A stretch of 64,000 bases of DNA from Brachyhypopomus gauderio (GCF_052324685.1 NC_135223.1:4749713-4813712); one strand, 5' to 3'; shown: positions 1 through 27,738, counted from the stretch's first letter. Made by a program: numbers and translations. Notes: a model not told the origin generated them from the sequence alone.

Positions 1-874
1 ATACATCCAGAGGTAGAGATAGGTGAAGAATACACCCAGAGGTAGAGATAGGTAAAGAATACATCCAGAGGTAGAGATAGGTAAAGAATACATCCAGAGG
101 TAGAGATAGATAAAGAATACATCCAGAGGTAGAGATAGGTGAAGAATACATCCAGAGGTAGAGATAGATAAAGAATACATCCAGAGGTAGAGATAGGTGA
201 AGAATACATCCAGAGGTAGAGATAGGTGAAGAATACATCCAGAGGTAGAGATAGATAAAGAATACATCCAGAGGTAGAGATAGGTGAAGAATACATCCAG
301 AGGTAGAGATAGATAAAGAATACATCCAGAGGTAGAGATAGGTGAAGAATACACCCAGAGGTAGAGATAGGTAAGGAATACATTCAGAGGTAGAGATAGA
401 TAAAGAATACATCCAGAGGTAGAGATAGGTGAAGAATACATCCAGAGGTAGAGATAGATAAAGAATACATCCAGAGGTAGAGATAGGTGAAGAATACATC
501 CAGAGGTAGAGATAGGTAAAGAATACATTCAGAGGTAGAGATAGATAAAGAATACATTCAGAGGTAGAGATAGGTGAAGAATACATCCAGAGGTAGAGAT
601 AGGTAAAGAATACATCCAGAGGTAGAGATAGATAAAGAATACATCCAGAGGTAGAGATAGGTGAAGAATACATCCAGAGGTAGAGATAGGTAAAGAATAC
701 ATTCAGAGGTAGAGATAGGTGAAGAATACATCCAGAGGTAGAGATAGATAAAGAATACATCCAGAGGTAGAGATAGGTGAAGAATACATCCAGAGGTAGA
801 GATAGGTAAAGAATACATTCAGAGGTAGAGATAGGTAAAGAATACATCCAGAGGTAGAGATAGGTAAAGAATAT
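1..874. repeat. 29-bp minisatellite, about 30 copies
   Basis: Head-to-tail copies of a 29-bp unit (AATACATCCAGAGGTAGAGA followed by TAGGTAAAG) run from the left edge until unique sequence resumes near 875. Copies differ mainly at TAGGT/TAGAT, GTGAAG/GTAAAG and CATCC/CATTC. The array is cut by the window edge, so its full length is unknown. Reading frames through it are repeat translations, not genes. Confidence 0.97.
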
Positions 875-2230
875 TGTTTAATACATTAATTGCACTGATA
901 CCCAGCAGTGCCCTGATTCACTTCAAATCAAGATAGCTGTAATCCACCGTGAGCAACATAGAAGTGTCTCGTTAATATTTATGATACTACCTGAACACTT
1001 TGATCTTAATTACATTCATGATAATGAGTCAGCCATAACTTGCCTTTAATTTCATGCAGGTTCAACTGATGAACCTTTAAGGTTACGCAACGGGGTAATC
1101 TGGTTTGTTTCAAAATCAGCACGTTGATTAGGCACTAGTTTCATAGCTTAGGAAAAATATCTTATTGAATTAAATTGTACTGCCGTTTCTTGGATATGTG
1201 GCAATATTTAAAAAAATGCCCATCTAGAAATTTTGCCGTGGTCTCTAGCTATATTGGGCATATGCTTGAAACGTGTAATAGGCCTATATATAAAATGCAT
1301 ATTTAATATTGTGTATTTTGTGTTTATACACAATATCTTGGTCAGTTCATACAATAAGGCTACTGCCGTTTAAAGTCATCTCGTCTGACCGAGAATGGCG
1401 GGGTTGCCATGGAGACCAAGCAGGAGGCCGCGGGCGCTCTGGAGAGAAAAGCTGCACCTGTCTTCTCTCATCATCATAACGTCGGCTCCAGAGGAGAGCA
1501 GAAAGGCTCCGTCTACAAAGAAATCCAGTTAGTACCGTCCGACCTGGCTTGTAGCCGTCCTGCGGCTGGGTAGAACAGAAGTGCACACGATGCCTTGTCA
1601 AACATGATAACCTACCTCAAATGTAAACAGGCTTATACACATTTTGTACGCAGCGCCTATGAATGGTCAATATAGATGTAACAAACTCTGAAGATGTGAA
1701 AACTCTTTTATAAACGTAAAAATACTTGAATAACATTTGAATAAAGTTTGCGGCCGATTGCCTTGGCATTTGAATTGTGGATTTCACAATTTTACCACTC
1801 ACATGGTAGTTTTGTAGTTTGAGCAGGAATTATTGGGTGGGAACGTGTACTCTTGTGCCTTAATAACAGGGTTCAAGGAGCTGAGAGAGTGTATGAGGGT
1901 CATTGTGCATCCACCGCACTGACAACTCCAGGAAAGCTTCCATTTATATGAAAACCTATTCTGATTTCATGCATCTTTAGAATGTATAAATGTTCTACAT
2001 ATTGGTGCACGGCACAGTAGTGCTTTAGTCACAGTATACACACTGGGATACAGCAGCTTTGATCATGGGCAACGCAGGAGTCTGCAGAAATCCATCATTG
2101 GCTTCCCTGCATTGGTGTCCCTGTCACTTTAGTCTGGCCTTACTCAAAGTTACTTATATATGTAAATGATTAATCGGTCCATTTGATTGGTTAAGTCGTT
2201 TATTAGGCTAACTGTTAGGATAAGGGTGAA
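875..2230. other. Intergenic stretch, no clear gene
   Basis: AT-rich sequence without a recognisable protein family. The only candidate coding segment is a short plus-strand ORF at 1409-1573, listed separately. Nothing else could be supported. Confidence 0.5.
1409..1573 (+). CDS. Possible 54-aa ORF or exon, unrecognised
   Basis: An ATG in a favourable context (GCCATGG) opens a 54-codon frame ending in TAG at 1571. The segment is clearly more GC-rich than its AT-rich surroundings, as a first exon might be. The predicted peptide starts METKQEAAGAL and ends LACSRPAAG. No domain or family was recognised. A minus-strand ORF (1347-1601) overlaps it, so coding on either strand is uncertain. It could equally be a chance ORF in a GC-rich patch. 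Confidence 0.2.
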   Translation: METKQEAAGALERKAAPVFSHHHNVGSRGEQKGSVYKEIQLVPSDLACSRPAAG

Positions 2231-2235
2231 CTTAG

Positions 2236-2853
2236 TGTCGTGGAAATTTCCTAATAAATGGATGAGGACTCAGACGTGGTTAAATGATTAATTTATTACA
2301 AAAATATAAATATATATAAATAGGACAAAGACAGATACAAGACAGACACAGACATGAGAGTCTCATTCAAGCATGACAACTCTGAAGGCAGGGGGGCGCT
2401 CCCCCTGCTTATATACAATCTTAAACACAATTCAGCAGTTCTAACAGCAGGTTATCTTTAGCACAGCATGTTCCAAAACATAAGCGTCCAGCAAGCTACT
2501 TTGTCTCACATGTGTGTATCTCCTAATATGGACTTCCCTAGAGTTAGCGGAAGCAACTGATGTATCAGTTCAACACAGAGAAAGCTAAATGACCCAAGAC
2601 TAGTAGCCTAGTGACTACCAGTTAACAGAGTGCTCTTACCCCCAGCACTCTCCCTGACCTGGGTCACGTATAGCACACATGCATAATATGAACTAAACAT
2701 GGTTACACTGAATCACACTACTTCATTATTGTAGTCCTTCTGCTTAGTCAGAATGGACAAATACTAAATTATAAAGTTCATAATGATCTCTTATAATAAC
2801 TAAACATGATCTAATCAATGATGATTAGTCAATAATCAATAATTTCTCTCACA
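2236..2853 (-). repeat. 3' LTR of the endogenous retrovirus
   Basis: 618 bp, same length and apparently the same sequence as 9952-10569. Its upstream neighbour on the minus strand is the purine tract at 2854-2865, and its outer edge abuts the CTTAG duplication at 2231-2235. Confidence 0.95.
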
Positions 2854-2865
2854 CTTCCCCCCTTT
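2854..2865 (-). other. Polypurine tract
   Basis: The minus strand reads AAAGGGGGGAAG immediately before the 3' LTR, the usual position for plus-strand DNA priming in retroviruses. Confidence 0.9.
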
Positions 2866-2944
2866 GATTCCGTGTAATCATTAAAAAGGAGAGAATAAAT
2901 CATTAAGTCTATCATAAATCATCAACTTAAAACAGGCCCTGGAG

Positions 2945-4330
2945 TCAGTTAAGCTGCTCAGGGCCATCGGGCACAACCCAGCCAGTCGCCAGGTCGTCCC
3001 AGACGTCTTCCTTAAACAGACGTCCCAAGGAATCTGCTATCTCAGGCTCCTTTAAGTCGTCGTGCAAGGCCATCTGAAAATGCTGACGCATAAGGCCATT
3101 AAGCCACGACGAACAGCAAGACAAAATACAAGGCACTAAACACAACAACAGCTAAATGATTATTACAATTGGTAAAATCATAGTCAGCATCCAATGTCCC
3201 CATGGGCCTAGCCATGAAGTGATCCACCCAAACCAGATTCTTGAACCTCGGCCTTCATGTGATCAATTCAATCAGTAATATTGTCATAGTAATCTGGAAT
3301 TCTGAAACAACATGAAACATTGATCTTCTTACACACATCTCCTTCCTTTGTGAGGAGGAGGTCTAAAGCTAGTCTATTCTGGACCTATACTTGTCTAATT
3401 TCGTTCACTTCTTTGTTTAATAGGTCCAGGGCAGTCTCGGTACGAGAAGCCAAAGTCAGAACTTGCCATGCAAGTCTGTTGATCTTATTCATTGTTGCTG
3501 CAGTTCCTCCTCTGAGGAACACTGATCATCCCACAGCAACCGCTGGGGTAGTCCAGGGGTCTGCCAGCGTGTAACCTTTAAACTTACCAGGGATCTCCTC
3601 CAGTGAGGCCTCCCGTGGGACACGATCTGGTATGGTATAAATTGACACTGGGGGGGTAAGGAAAACTGGAGTACAACACCCTCCCCAGGCGAACTGAAAA
3701 CTGACCCCTGTTGTATGATCTCTCAGGTAGAGCAGAGTAGGTTTTCTCTCTGCATGCCCACATCGTCGCCCAATCTGTTACTGGGTTCACGATGCCATGA
3801 CAGGAGGTGAAACTCCATTTTGCAGAGGAGTTATTTAGTCTAATGGTGCATGTTGATTCGTCTCTGCCTGTTGCTACCAGATCAACCTGGCACCTATCCA
3901 AAGATGGCCTTCAAGGCCCCCTCTGAGCATAGACACCACTCTCTCTCAACAGGGGCGGTGTCAAATGTCATGTTGCGAATGCCGGCTTGTGACACCTCGT
4001 CATTTGAGTCGCAGTCGTTTATTTCCTATGATCCATACTTGCAACATCATCACCTACCCAATCAGGAACCTTACCACTGTGAATGATAGTGTGAGACATG
4101 TTGTAGAATTGACCTGTTAACCTATCAGTCTCGCATATGGGTCTGTTAATTAACATTGTAGCCATTTCATAAGTGATTGGTGTTGGTGTTCACGGCATGT
4201 GGAAAGGATGGCAAACCAGACAGGGCTGGTCATTGGACATTACACATGCTTTCTTTCCCTCACACCTCTCCTCCGGTGTGGGGGAGATGACAGTTGCCCC
4301 TCCTGTTGAGAAAAGCATCATGTAAAAAAC
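2945..4330 (-). pseudogene. Broken env
   Basis: Surface-subunit-like sequence lies at 3901-3584. The transmembrane subunit is recognisable from the CX6CC motif (CKKINVSCC, about 3334-3306) and from the C-terminal membrane/tail segment (LVPCILSCCSSWL, about 3140-3100) ending in a stop at 2945. Stops and frame changes break it into several pieces, and the whole is shorter than a typical 1.8-2 kb env. Confidence 0.75.
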
Positions 4331-4429
4331 AACAGCATAACATTCATTCTGGCGGCTGCTCTGGAGCTCTTTAGCAGTGGGTGTGGTGTGTCCACGTGGC
4401 TCGGCCGCTGGTCTTTACAGCTGTGTTGG

Positions 4430-4571
4430 TTGTTAGCAGCACGTGGATCTCTGATCAGCACCCAGTCTCCCGGCTGGAACTCGTGCAGTGGATTCTCCGA
4501 CACCTCTGACAGCTTTGACCTGCTCAGACAAAATAGAGACAAACTTGTGCAGGATAACATATTAATGGCTC

Positions 4572-4613
<42 letters not shown>

Positions 4614-5080
4614 ATTCCGGCGGCACTACTCCCATGTTTGGAGGCCTTCCAAACACAATCTCAAAGGCTGATAAGCCTGTGCGAGCTTGGGGCAGAGTGC
4701 TGCTCTGCCACAAAACCAGAGGCAGACATTTCAATCCTGTTTCCTGAGATAATTTCCTTTAAAATTTAGTTAATTTAGCTCCTTTAGCCCTTCGTGTACG
4801 AAGGGAGTGCCATTGTCACTCGACACCCTCCTGGGTAACCCCCATCGTGGGATTATTTCCCTTAGTAGCATCTTTGCCACCGTATCTGTATTCTGCTTTG
4901 TGGTGGGGAAGGCCTCCGTCCATTTGCTAGACATACATACACACAAGCCTGTATTTCAGCAGGTGTTAGTTCAACAAGATCAATTTGCCAGTGTTGAAAG
5001 GGTCTGGTCGGCGGCAGGTGTCCGGCGGGTGCATGTTTAGGTCTGTTATATCCCTGTGGTGGGATACCAGACATCGTGTA
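4430..5080 (-). pseudogene. Broken integrase
   Basis: The N-terminal side of the catalytic core is read at 5074-4862 (FQHWQIDLVEL, carrying the first acidic residue). After a frameshift, the segment around 4855-4795 keeps RRVSSDNGTPFV with the second catalytic Asp. The C-terminal domain is seen near 4490-4430 (FQPGDWVLIRDPR). A GT microsatellite at 4575-4610 interrupts the coding order between core and C-terminal domain. Confidence 0.8.
4575..4610. repeat. (GT)18 microsatellite inside the retrovirus
   Basis: A pure GT run within the integrase C-terminal region. It is unlikely to have been in a functional ancestor and is another sign of internal decay. Confidence 0.95.
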
Positions 5081-5780
5081 TAAAAATTTTGGGTGAGTGT
5101 GGTTATTCTTAGTGCATGCTAGTGCATGCCACTATCCCCCCTTTGCTCATTGTGACTCCTACCATGAGCAATTTCAATCAGTCCTCTCATGTAGGCTGTA
5201 GGGACACACGTCTTACCTGTCTCCGTGTGTGTGTCCAGACTCCCCCCATTGTTTTGCACCCCCCTTTTGCCCATCTCTGTTCGTCTTACATTGTGGCTTG
5301 TGTTTGTATCGCTCTGGTTGTTAAGGGTGTGTCTTCTCTGTTACTGTGATCCGTTAGCATCATTTGTGTGTTTGGAGCCTGCAAAACTGTGTGTTGGGCT
5401 GTGGAGTCTGTGAAGGCATTGCCTTTTGCTACTGTGTCACCTGTTCTGGTGTGTGCAGCACATTTGATGATTGCAGTTGTGAGATCAGTTGGTGCTTTAT
5501 CTTTGACCTTGAGCTGGTAAAGAATGGTGAGCTCAGCTGCTTGGGCAGAATAATGTGGCAGGGGTGATATTGTTTACAAAACCTCTGTGTGGATAAATGT
5601 GCTTTTTTTTCTCTGGTCCTTTAAAATTCGAGAAACAGCATGTTTGACCCAAAGGGCGAGTTGAGCGTACCCCACTATATCTCTGAATGCTACCAGTGCC
5701 CACACCCCGGCTGCCCCAGGGTCTAGTTTTCCTGAAAAGTAGGCTACTGGCCTCTGTCTGTCACTGTGGGCTTGAGTCAA
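5080..5780 (-). pseudogene. Broken RT connection and RNase H region
   Basis: At 5780-5574 a TQAHSDRQRPVAYFSGKLDP segment matches the connection between reverse transcriptase and RNase H in gammaretrovirus-like Pol. Sequence down to about 5080 should be RNase H by position, but the frame is interrupted and I could not read a full domain. Confidence 0.6.
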
Positions 5781-5989
5781 AACACTGGTCCTTTAACGTC
5801 AACACTCCCCACACACATACGAACACTGAACACACACACATAACTTCTGAACTTTTATTTCAGAATTCAAAACTCAGAAACTCAGAACTTTTATTTCAGA
5901 CTCATTTTTCAAACGGGCTTATTCTCTTTAACAAATGTTACTTTTATCTCTGTTTGTTGTGTTAGAATTTAAATACACACTACGTCATG

Positions 5990-6520
5990 ACCCAGGAAGT
6001 GCACTTTTTGTCAGCAATATTGCAATTTTGCTTAGGAACCTTGTGGCCTTCCCTTGCTAGGTGATGTAGCAATGCCACTATGGCCCTCTTTGCATACTTC
6101 TCATGTGTTTACACAGAGTATCAGAACATCTACGTAGTGCAACAGTGCAATGCCCTCTGGAAGTTTCAGAGAGGCCAGACTGTCTCGCAGCGCTGCATTG
6201 TAAATGGTGAGTGATGTGTATGTTTTTTTACTTCAAAGGAAAATGCCAACCAGTACTGGCTATCTGGATGCACTGAAAATGCATTTGCTAGGACCACTAC
6301 ACTGAACCACTGGCTATCTGGGGGAATCTGGGAAAGAATATTGTGAGGATTTGGCACTTTTGGGGCTCTAACGTGTACTGCTGCATTGACAGCCAGCAAA
6401 TCCTGCACAAACCGCCATTCTTCCCGCCCTGGTTTCTTAACTGGAAAAATTGGAGTGGGCACGGGTGAGTTAGGGCACAGTACGATCACTCCAGCTTGCC
6501 TAAGTGATTGGAAAAACTGG
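5990..6520 (-). pseudogene. Broken reverse transcriptase with mutated catalytic motifs
   Basis: The segment at 6489-6166 contains SPVPTPIFPVKK and a finger/palm region. Motif A reads VVVLANAF, where retroviral enzymes have Asp at the third position. Further along, the catalytic-loop motif at 6136-6125 reads YVDV instead of YVDD. Two of the three metal-binding aspartates are therefore replaced by valine, and frameshifts separate the two motifs. This copy cannot encode active reverse transcriptase. Confidence 0.85.
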
Positions 6521-7134
6521 CCTAATTTCCTTTGAGCACCTCAGGCTTCAAAGGGTATTGATGTTGTTTTGTCCTATAGTCAGATTTTGGGGTGATGTGT
6601 ATGGGCTCACACCCCCTGTATGAGCCCCAACATCGCTCTTACCTTGTGCCCATAATGCTGCAGGAACAGTTCTGAGTTCCTCTTCCTCTCATTTTTTTTT
6701 TCTCTGAGAGGGTAAGGGAGGCGGCTAAAAAAATACCAAGGGGGATAATCAGTTCCACTCCCCGCCTGCAGGGGAGCCAGCACGGCGCCGGCTGCATCCA
6801 CGCCCTCCTGCTGGGCTAAACATGGTGTTCCTGCCAGGAACTCTCTCCCAATCGGTAATGTCAGACATCTCTGTCATCCATTCACCGATGTCCTGCCATT
6901 GAGGCTCCTCGCACACGTTTGCTAGTGACACGTGTGGTTTAGATCGAGGAAATGAGAACAGGTCTTCCTGTTCTAATGGGGTTTGCACCATTGCCGCAGC
7001 CCACACGCAATCCCACACAATAGCAGTGACAACCAAGCAATCATGTTTTCCAACCTTAAATTTATCCTCAAAACCTCTATCGGGGCCCTCACTCACATGC
7101 AGCGTGCAGTGCAGTGACCCCTACGGTCTCAACA

Positions 7135-7610
7135 TCAAATCACCTGGCAACAAACTACACACTTCACACATGAAGTGTTCCCAACACTCTCCTCCTGCAC
7201 TCTGCAGCTCATAAGCATACAGTGGAACTCCTGCTGATAACTGAACCCCAACACAGCTAACTCCCACTGCACAAACAACCCCTCAGGCCTGCTACTCAGG
7301 CCCAATTTACACATTAAATCAAAACCCATAACATACATTTAACAGTTAAAATTAAAAATTAATGTTCAAATGTATTATTTCATCTACATCGGAGAGGCTT
7401 TTTTTTTCTTTTCTTTGAATGGGTGGCACCACTATAAACCTAAATCTTTTATTTTAGTGCCGTTTACAGTCAGTGTTATTTTAGGCAGGCCCTGCGGCCC
7501 TACACTAAACTTCTGCGAGCATTGATAAATTAAATGATAATTTAAACCAGTTACTTTCCTTTTTGTCGTCTTCCAGTGGTCCTGTACCGTCCAGCCTCTC
7601 CGCTGCCCGT
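7135..7610 (-). pseudogene. Broken retroviral protease
   Basis: Follows the zinc knuckle. The N-terminal part (FSVGPQGLPKITLTVNG) is typical of a protease start, and a later GFDLMCKLGL segment resembles the C-terminal conserved region. Between them the active-site region (about 7415-7445) meets a stop codon and shifts frame, and no DTG/DSG triad can be read in frame. It is therefore predicted inactive. Confidence 0.7.
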
Positions 7611-9287
7611 CAATCTCTGAAAGTTCTGTTTCTCTGCTCAGCATTTTCTTCATTTTCAGGACAATCTCTTGCAAAGTGTCCTAGTTTTCCACAGTTGTAA
7701 CATTCACCACCTCTCCTCTGGGGTAACTCTCTCGTCTCCATCCACCTCGTCTTCTTCCTCAGCCTCTGACGCGGCCCCTCCCGCGTTCTCTGTACCATGG
7801 TCTCAGCTTGCTTCTGGATTTTCTTGTTCACTCTCCATGCCAGCTGTGCCTCGTGATGCTTGGCATGATCTTCTATGGTTTTCAGGGTGGCGTTGTTGTA
7901 CCCAATGCACTGGGCTCTGATGAGGTCACTGATGTCTTTTCTCATGCTTACCAGGAAGCTGTTTCTCAGGTGGGCTTCCCATGGGCTGGCCTCCGCCGGC
8001 CTCCGCTCGTGTGCTGGTGCTACAAGACCGCTGTGGTCGGTGTGAACTCTGGTCAGTCTCATGAGGAAGTCGCTGACAGGTTCTCCATCTTCTTGTTTAC
8101 ATGCAGCTATTTTGGACGTGTTGATAGTGGCTGGGTGTGCAGCTTCCAGCCTTGCGACCAGGCGTCCTACAATCTCTCTGTAGGGCCTGTTTGGATCCTC
8201 CTGTCCAGCTGCTGTTCCCACTCAGTGTTGTGGAGATGGACGTCTCCCGGTGTCCGGTCTCGGTCTATCTTGTTTGACTGGATGACAAGACTGAACAAAA
8301 TCTGTTAGTTCTTCGCCGGAGCGCTTACCTCCCATCTCTGCCGGTTTACCCAGGCCCACCACCGCCTTCATGATTTCATCTCCTGTCCAGTGACGGTGGA
8401 CCATGATGTCTCCTTCAGGGCCTGCGACCTCGACCATTGGGAAGGTCGCTGCGCACCCTGGGGTGGTCAGTTCAAGCAACACCTGACCCTTTCTTTCTGT
8501 GGCACGGCTTCTTGTGTGTGCTGTCACGGGTGAAGCTGGCGGCGGGGGTGGTGGTGGCTGCGGGTGGCGGGGGAGGTGGTGGCGTTGGGGAGGTGGCGCT
8601 TCCCATCGTCCGGCTGGCGCATTCCATCGCCTGGCGGACGTCATCATACGGGACTAGCGGCCCTGGGTGCAGCGGCAGCTGTTGGGCTGGTGGGAGTGAG
8701 GGAGGCAGAGGTTGTGGTTGTGATACCGGAACTGATGGCGCTGGAGCTCGCAGTGCAGGTGTGGCAGACAGAGTTTGCTGTCGTGGTGGCGCCAGAGCTG
8801 GTGGCGCTGGAACTGGCGGTGGAGGTGTGGGAGGCAGGGGTAGCGGCTGTGGGTGCATCTTGCAGTTGGTGCAGTAGCTGAGCCGGGATGGCTGACGCAG
8901 ATCTCGGTGGGGCAGCGTCGAGGTCTGGTCGGCTACAACAACACACTGAGAGACTTTGTTAGTACACTTTTTAATCCCTACCTGTCATGCTTGCCTTTTC
9001 TCGGCTTCTTCAAGCCAACATTTTGCTTTTTCTTCCATATCTGCTTTATGTTTAACAAAATACTTGCGCGTTTTTCTATCTGCGCCCTTGGGCTCTGTTT
9101 TTACTCTCTCAACTAGTCGGCGCAGATAGTCTACACTTAATGTTCCCTTTGAACCAAACCCATAATGCTTAGCCCAAAAATTCACATGTCGAGTTACATC
9201 TTCCCCATAATCTCTAGTCATTTGGTAGGCTACATTACTCTGAGTCTCCGATGGTTTACTTTGTAATTTACTTTGTGTTTTACCCAT
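7610..9287 (-). pseudogene. Broken gag of the endogenous retrovirus
   Basis: The frame opens at 9287 with MGKTQSK, an N-myristoylation-type start expected of a matrix protein. It runs about 100 codons to a stop near 8985. A proline-rich segment follows (about 8470-8860, minus strand), then a capsid-like segment and a CCHC zinc knuckle (CYNCGKLGHFARDC) near 7655-7705. The pieces lie in different frames, so no continuous Gag can be made. A 23-base A run on the coding strand (9321-9343) lies just upstream of the start. Order and the knuckle make gag secure; internal borders are approximate. Confidence 0.85.
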
Positions 9288-9930
9288 GATTCCAAATAAT
9301 CCCAAAGATGACCCTTCACACTTTTTTTTTTTTTTTTTTTTTTGTGTGGGGTCCAAGAAATAAAAAAAAATAAAAAATTAGGAAAGAAAAAAAATCCCAA
9401 ATCAATTAAACACGTCAAAGAAGGTCCTCAAAATTTAGATCCGCTCCTCATACCAACGAAGCAAACAGTGCCCTCCCCCCCTGGGGGATATCTCTGCCGC
9501 TCCGGAGCTAGCCAACACTGTATTACGTCTAATCAGTGCGCTTCTGCCCAGCTGGATCTCTGGCCAGACTGACGGGCGCTAGGCTAAGTCCTATCCCGCC
9601 TGGGCAATACCGCAGTATCCCCACCGTATAGACTTCCTGTAGGCGATATCTCACTATATCCCTATCGTATAACAGAGATCATCCGGCGGGCGGACACTGG
9701 CGGATATTTAACACTTAAACTAAGAAATTAAACTGAAAATTCCCACTTACTGCGGTTTTCGTTTGATCGGGCGGAGAACACCACCGGAGACTGGCGGTGA
9801 CATCACTCCCTGGATAGGTACTTTCCCTTTGCTCGTGGGGTTCCCACTTTGCCCAGCCCAGCCAGGGATCTCATCCCCCGGGGAGCGTCCTCGAAGATCA
9901 GTCACCGCCTTTCCGGGGTGCCTCTCGCCG

Positions 9931-9948
9931 ATCCTGTTCGTGACGCCA
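9931..9948 (-). other. Primer-binding site, tRNA-Ser type
   Basis: Three bases inside the 5' LTR, the plus strand reads ATCCTGTTCGTGACGCCA. This looks like the 3' end of a serine tRNA (CGA type as I recall it), so the minus strand, which starts TGGCGTCACG, would pair with that tRNA. The location is certain; the tRNA identity rests on memory of tRNA sequences. Confidence 0.75.
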
Positions 9949-9951
9949 AAT

Positions 9952-10569
9952 TGTCGTGGAAATTTCCTAATAAATGGATGAGGACTCAGACGTGGTTAAA
10001 TGATTAATTTATTACAAAAATATAAATATATATAAATAGGACAAAGACAGATACAAGACAGACACAGACATGAGAGTCTCATTCAAGCATGACAACTCTG
10101 AAGGCAGGGGGGCGCTCCCCCTGCTTATATACAATCTTAAACACAATTCAGCAGTTCTAACAGCAGGTTATCTTTAGCACAGCATGTTCCAAAACATAAG
10201 CGTCCAGCAAGCTACTTTGTCTCACATGTGTGTATCTCCTAATATGGACTTCCCTAGAGTTAGCGGAAGCAACTGATGTATCAGTTCAACACAGAGAAAG
10301 CTAAATGACCCAAGACTAGTAGCCTAGTGACTACCAGTTAACAGAGTGCTCTTACCCCCAGCACTCTCCCTGACCTGGGTCACGTATAGCACACATGCAT
10401 AATATGAACTAAACATGGTTACACTGAATCACACTACTTCATTATTGTAGTCCTTCTGCTTAGTCAGAATGGACAAATACTAAATTATAAAGTTCATAAT
10501 GATCTCTTATAATAACTAAACATGATCTAATCAATGATGATTAGTCAATAATCAATAATTTCTCTCACA
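9952..10569 (-). repeat. 5' LTR of the endogenous retrovirus
   Basis: 618 bp. On the minus strand it starts TGTGAGAGAA at 10569 and ends CCACGACA at 9952. Reading both LTRs side by side I see no difference from the copy at 2236-2853. A possible polyadenylation signal (AATAAA on the minus strand) lies near 10004. Confidence 0.95.
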
Positions 10570-10574
10570 CTTAG

Positions 10575-11770
10575 TCATTTCTTTGCAGAGAATACAGTCA
10601 TTTATTAGATTTTTTAAATATTTGTACTAATTTAATACTAAAACTATATTGGAAAAGGTATATTATTCAATTGAAATTATTGAATTAAATGTGAACAACA
10701 ATTAATCTCATTCACTTCTCTGAAGTTATCATCATTGTTTGTTTGATGTGAATGAAATGACAAATTCTGGAATAAAATTAAACGATGTATATTTTTTCTC
10801 AGATTTTAACTATCTTGATAGTGGATTGTTATGACACCACCAAACATGATTCATACAACCAAAGTTAATTTAATTCTAGGAAATACTGACTACGTTACTC
10901 AAGCTAGTAGCTTTGCTTTTTTTTACAATAAATATGAAATTCACAACCAATATTAATTTCCATAATTTCATGTTTTATATTAGCATATGCGCTAATGCCG
11001 TGCTTAAAACCAGCGCGTTTTTAAAGAGAAATTAGCGCCTCTGTCCTATTTGAGGTAGGACTGCACACGAGCTTCCAGTTAAGAACTTTGTGAGTTACGA
11101 ATGGGTCCGAATACTCTTAATGTACAAACCACTGTATGTACGACGTAAGTTACAAAGAGTTTCGGAAAACACTCGTAAATTTAAGAATATTATTAAGTAC
11201 GCAGTTACGAACGTTTTGGGAAACGCGACCCAGAACTGCGCGCGAGTAAAGACAACGTCGCGTGGCCAGACAGATGTGATGTTTTTATTCGCTTCAGGGG
11301 TCACTGGAGTAAACATTACATTAAAGCATTGGCAGGTGATGTGGCATTTTATAATTCATCCAAGTCAACATTTCATCACATCAAATAACAACATACGTTT
11401 GTCTTGTTTTGGTGTTTTGGCAAGCTGTAAGTCATATACTCGGTACAGTACTTAATGCAGAGTCATTGCAATGCAGTGCAAAGGTCCACTAATCCTCTGT
11501 ACATTATGATGCGGTAATATCCATATATTATATATATATATTATTTGATATGTAGGCTACTTCATCTCTCAACAGTGAATTCGGACTCACATTCATATTC
11601 AAAACACTCATAAACGCACAAGCATGGGGAAAATACAGGCACAAACCAGACGCACATAGAAAAAAGTCACCAAAAGTGCTGCTGTTTACATACAGGCGCT
11701 GTCTCGGTTGGTGAAAATAAACACTTAGACAGGTGGATCAGCAGGTGTGAGACAGTCGGGTCGGCCGGGC
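10575..11770. other. ddc 3' flank / probable 3' UTR region
   Basis: Between the ddc stop and the retrovirus. Minus-strand AATAAA occurs near 11282-11287 and may serve ddc polyadenylation, but this is only a candidate. Around 11110-11235 the sequence resembles a decayed half of the palindromic element at 23452-23560 (shared pattern ACGAANGTTT...GGGAAAC). The ORFs on both strands at 11090-11455 match no family. Confidence 0.4.
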
Positions 11771-27730
<15,960 letters not shown>

Positions 27731-27738
27731 CGCAGCGA

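Larger units (their letters stand above)
2231..10574 (-). mobile_element. Endogenous retrovirus, full-length but defective, with TSD CTTAG
   Basis: A complete LTR-gag-pol-env-LTR provirus on the minus strand. It is flanked by a 5-bp target duplication CTTAG (2231-2235 and 10570-10574). Both LTRs are 618 bp, begin TG and end CA on the plus strand, and read as identical. The internal region has a serine-tRNA-like primer-binding site next to the 5' LTR (9931-9948) and a polypurine tract next to the 3' LTR (2854-2865). Coding order in the minus direction is gag, protease, reverse transcriptase, RNase H, integrase, env. The CX6CC motif in the transmembrane subunit, the single CCHC knuckle and the integrase style suggest a gamma/epsilon-like fish retrovirus. 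All genes carry stops or frameshifts. It lies about 1.2 kb downstream of the ddc stop codon in the same orientation. Confidence 0.95.

Noticed and set aside
558..818. ORF through the 29-bp repeat
   Set aside because: Translation of a minisatellite; no independent coding evidence.
8437..8881. Glycine/valine-rich plus-strand ORFs
   Set aside because: They are the antisense of the proline-rich gag segment.
11090..11455. 121-codon plus-strand ORF as a gene
   Set aside because: No recognisable domain, overlaps an antisense ORF and a decayed MITE-like segment in the ddc 3' flank.
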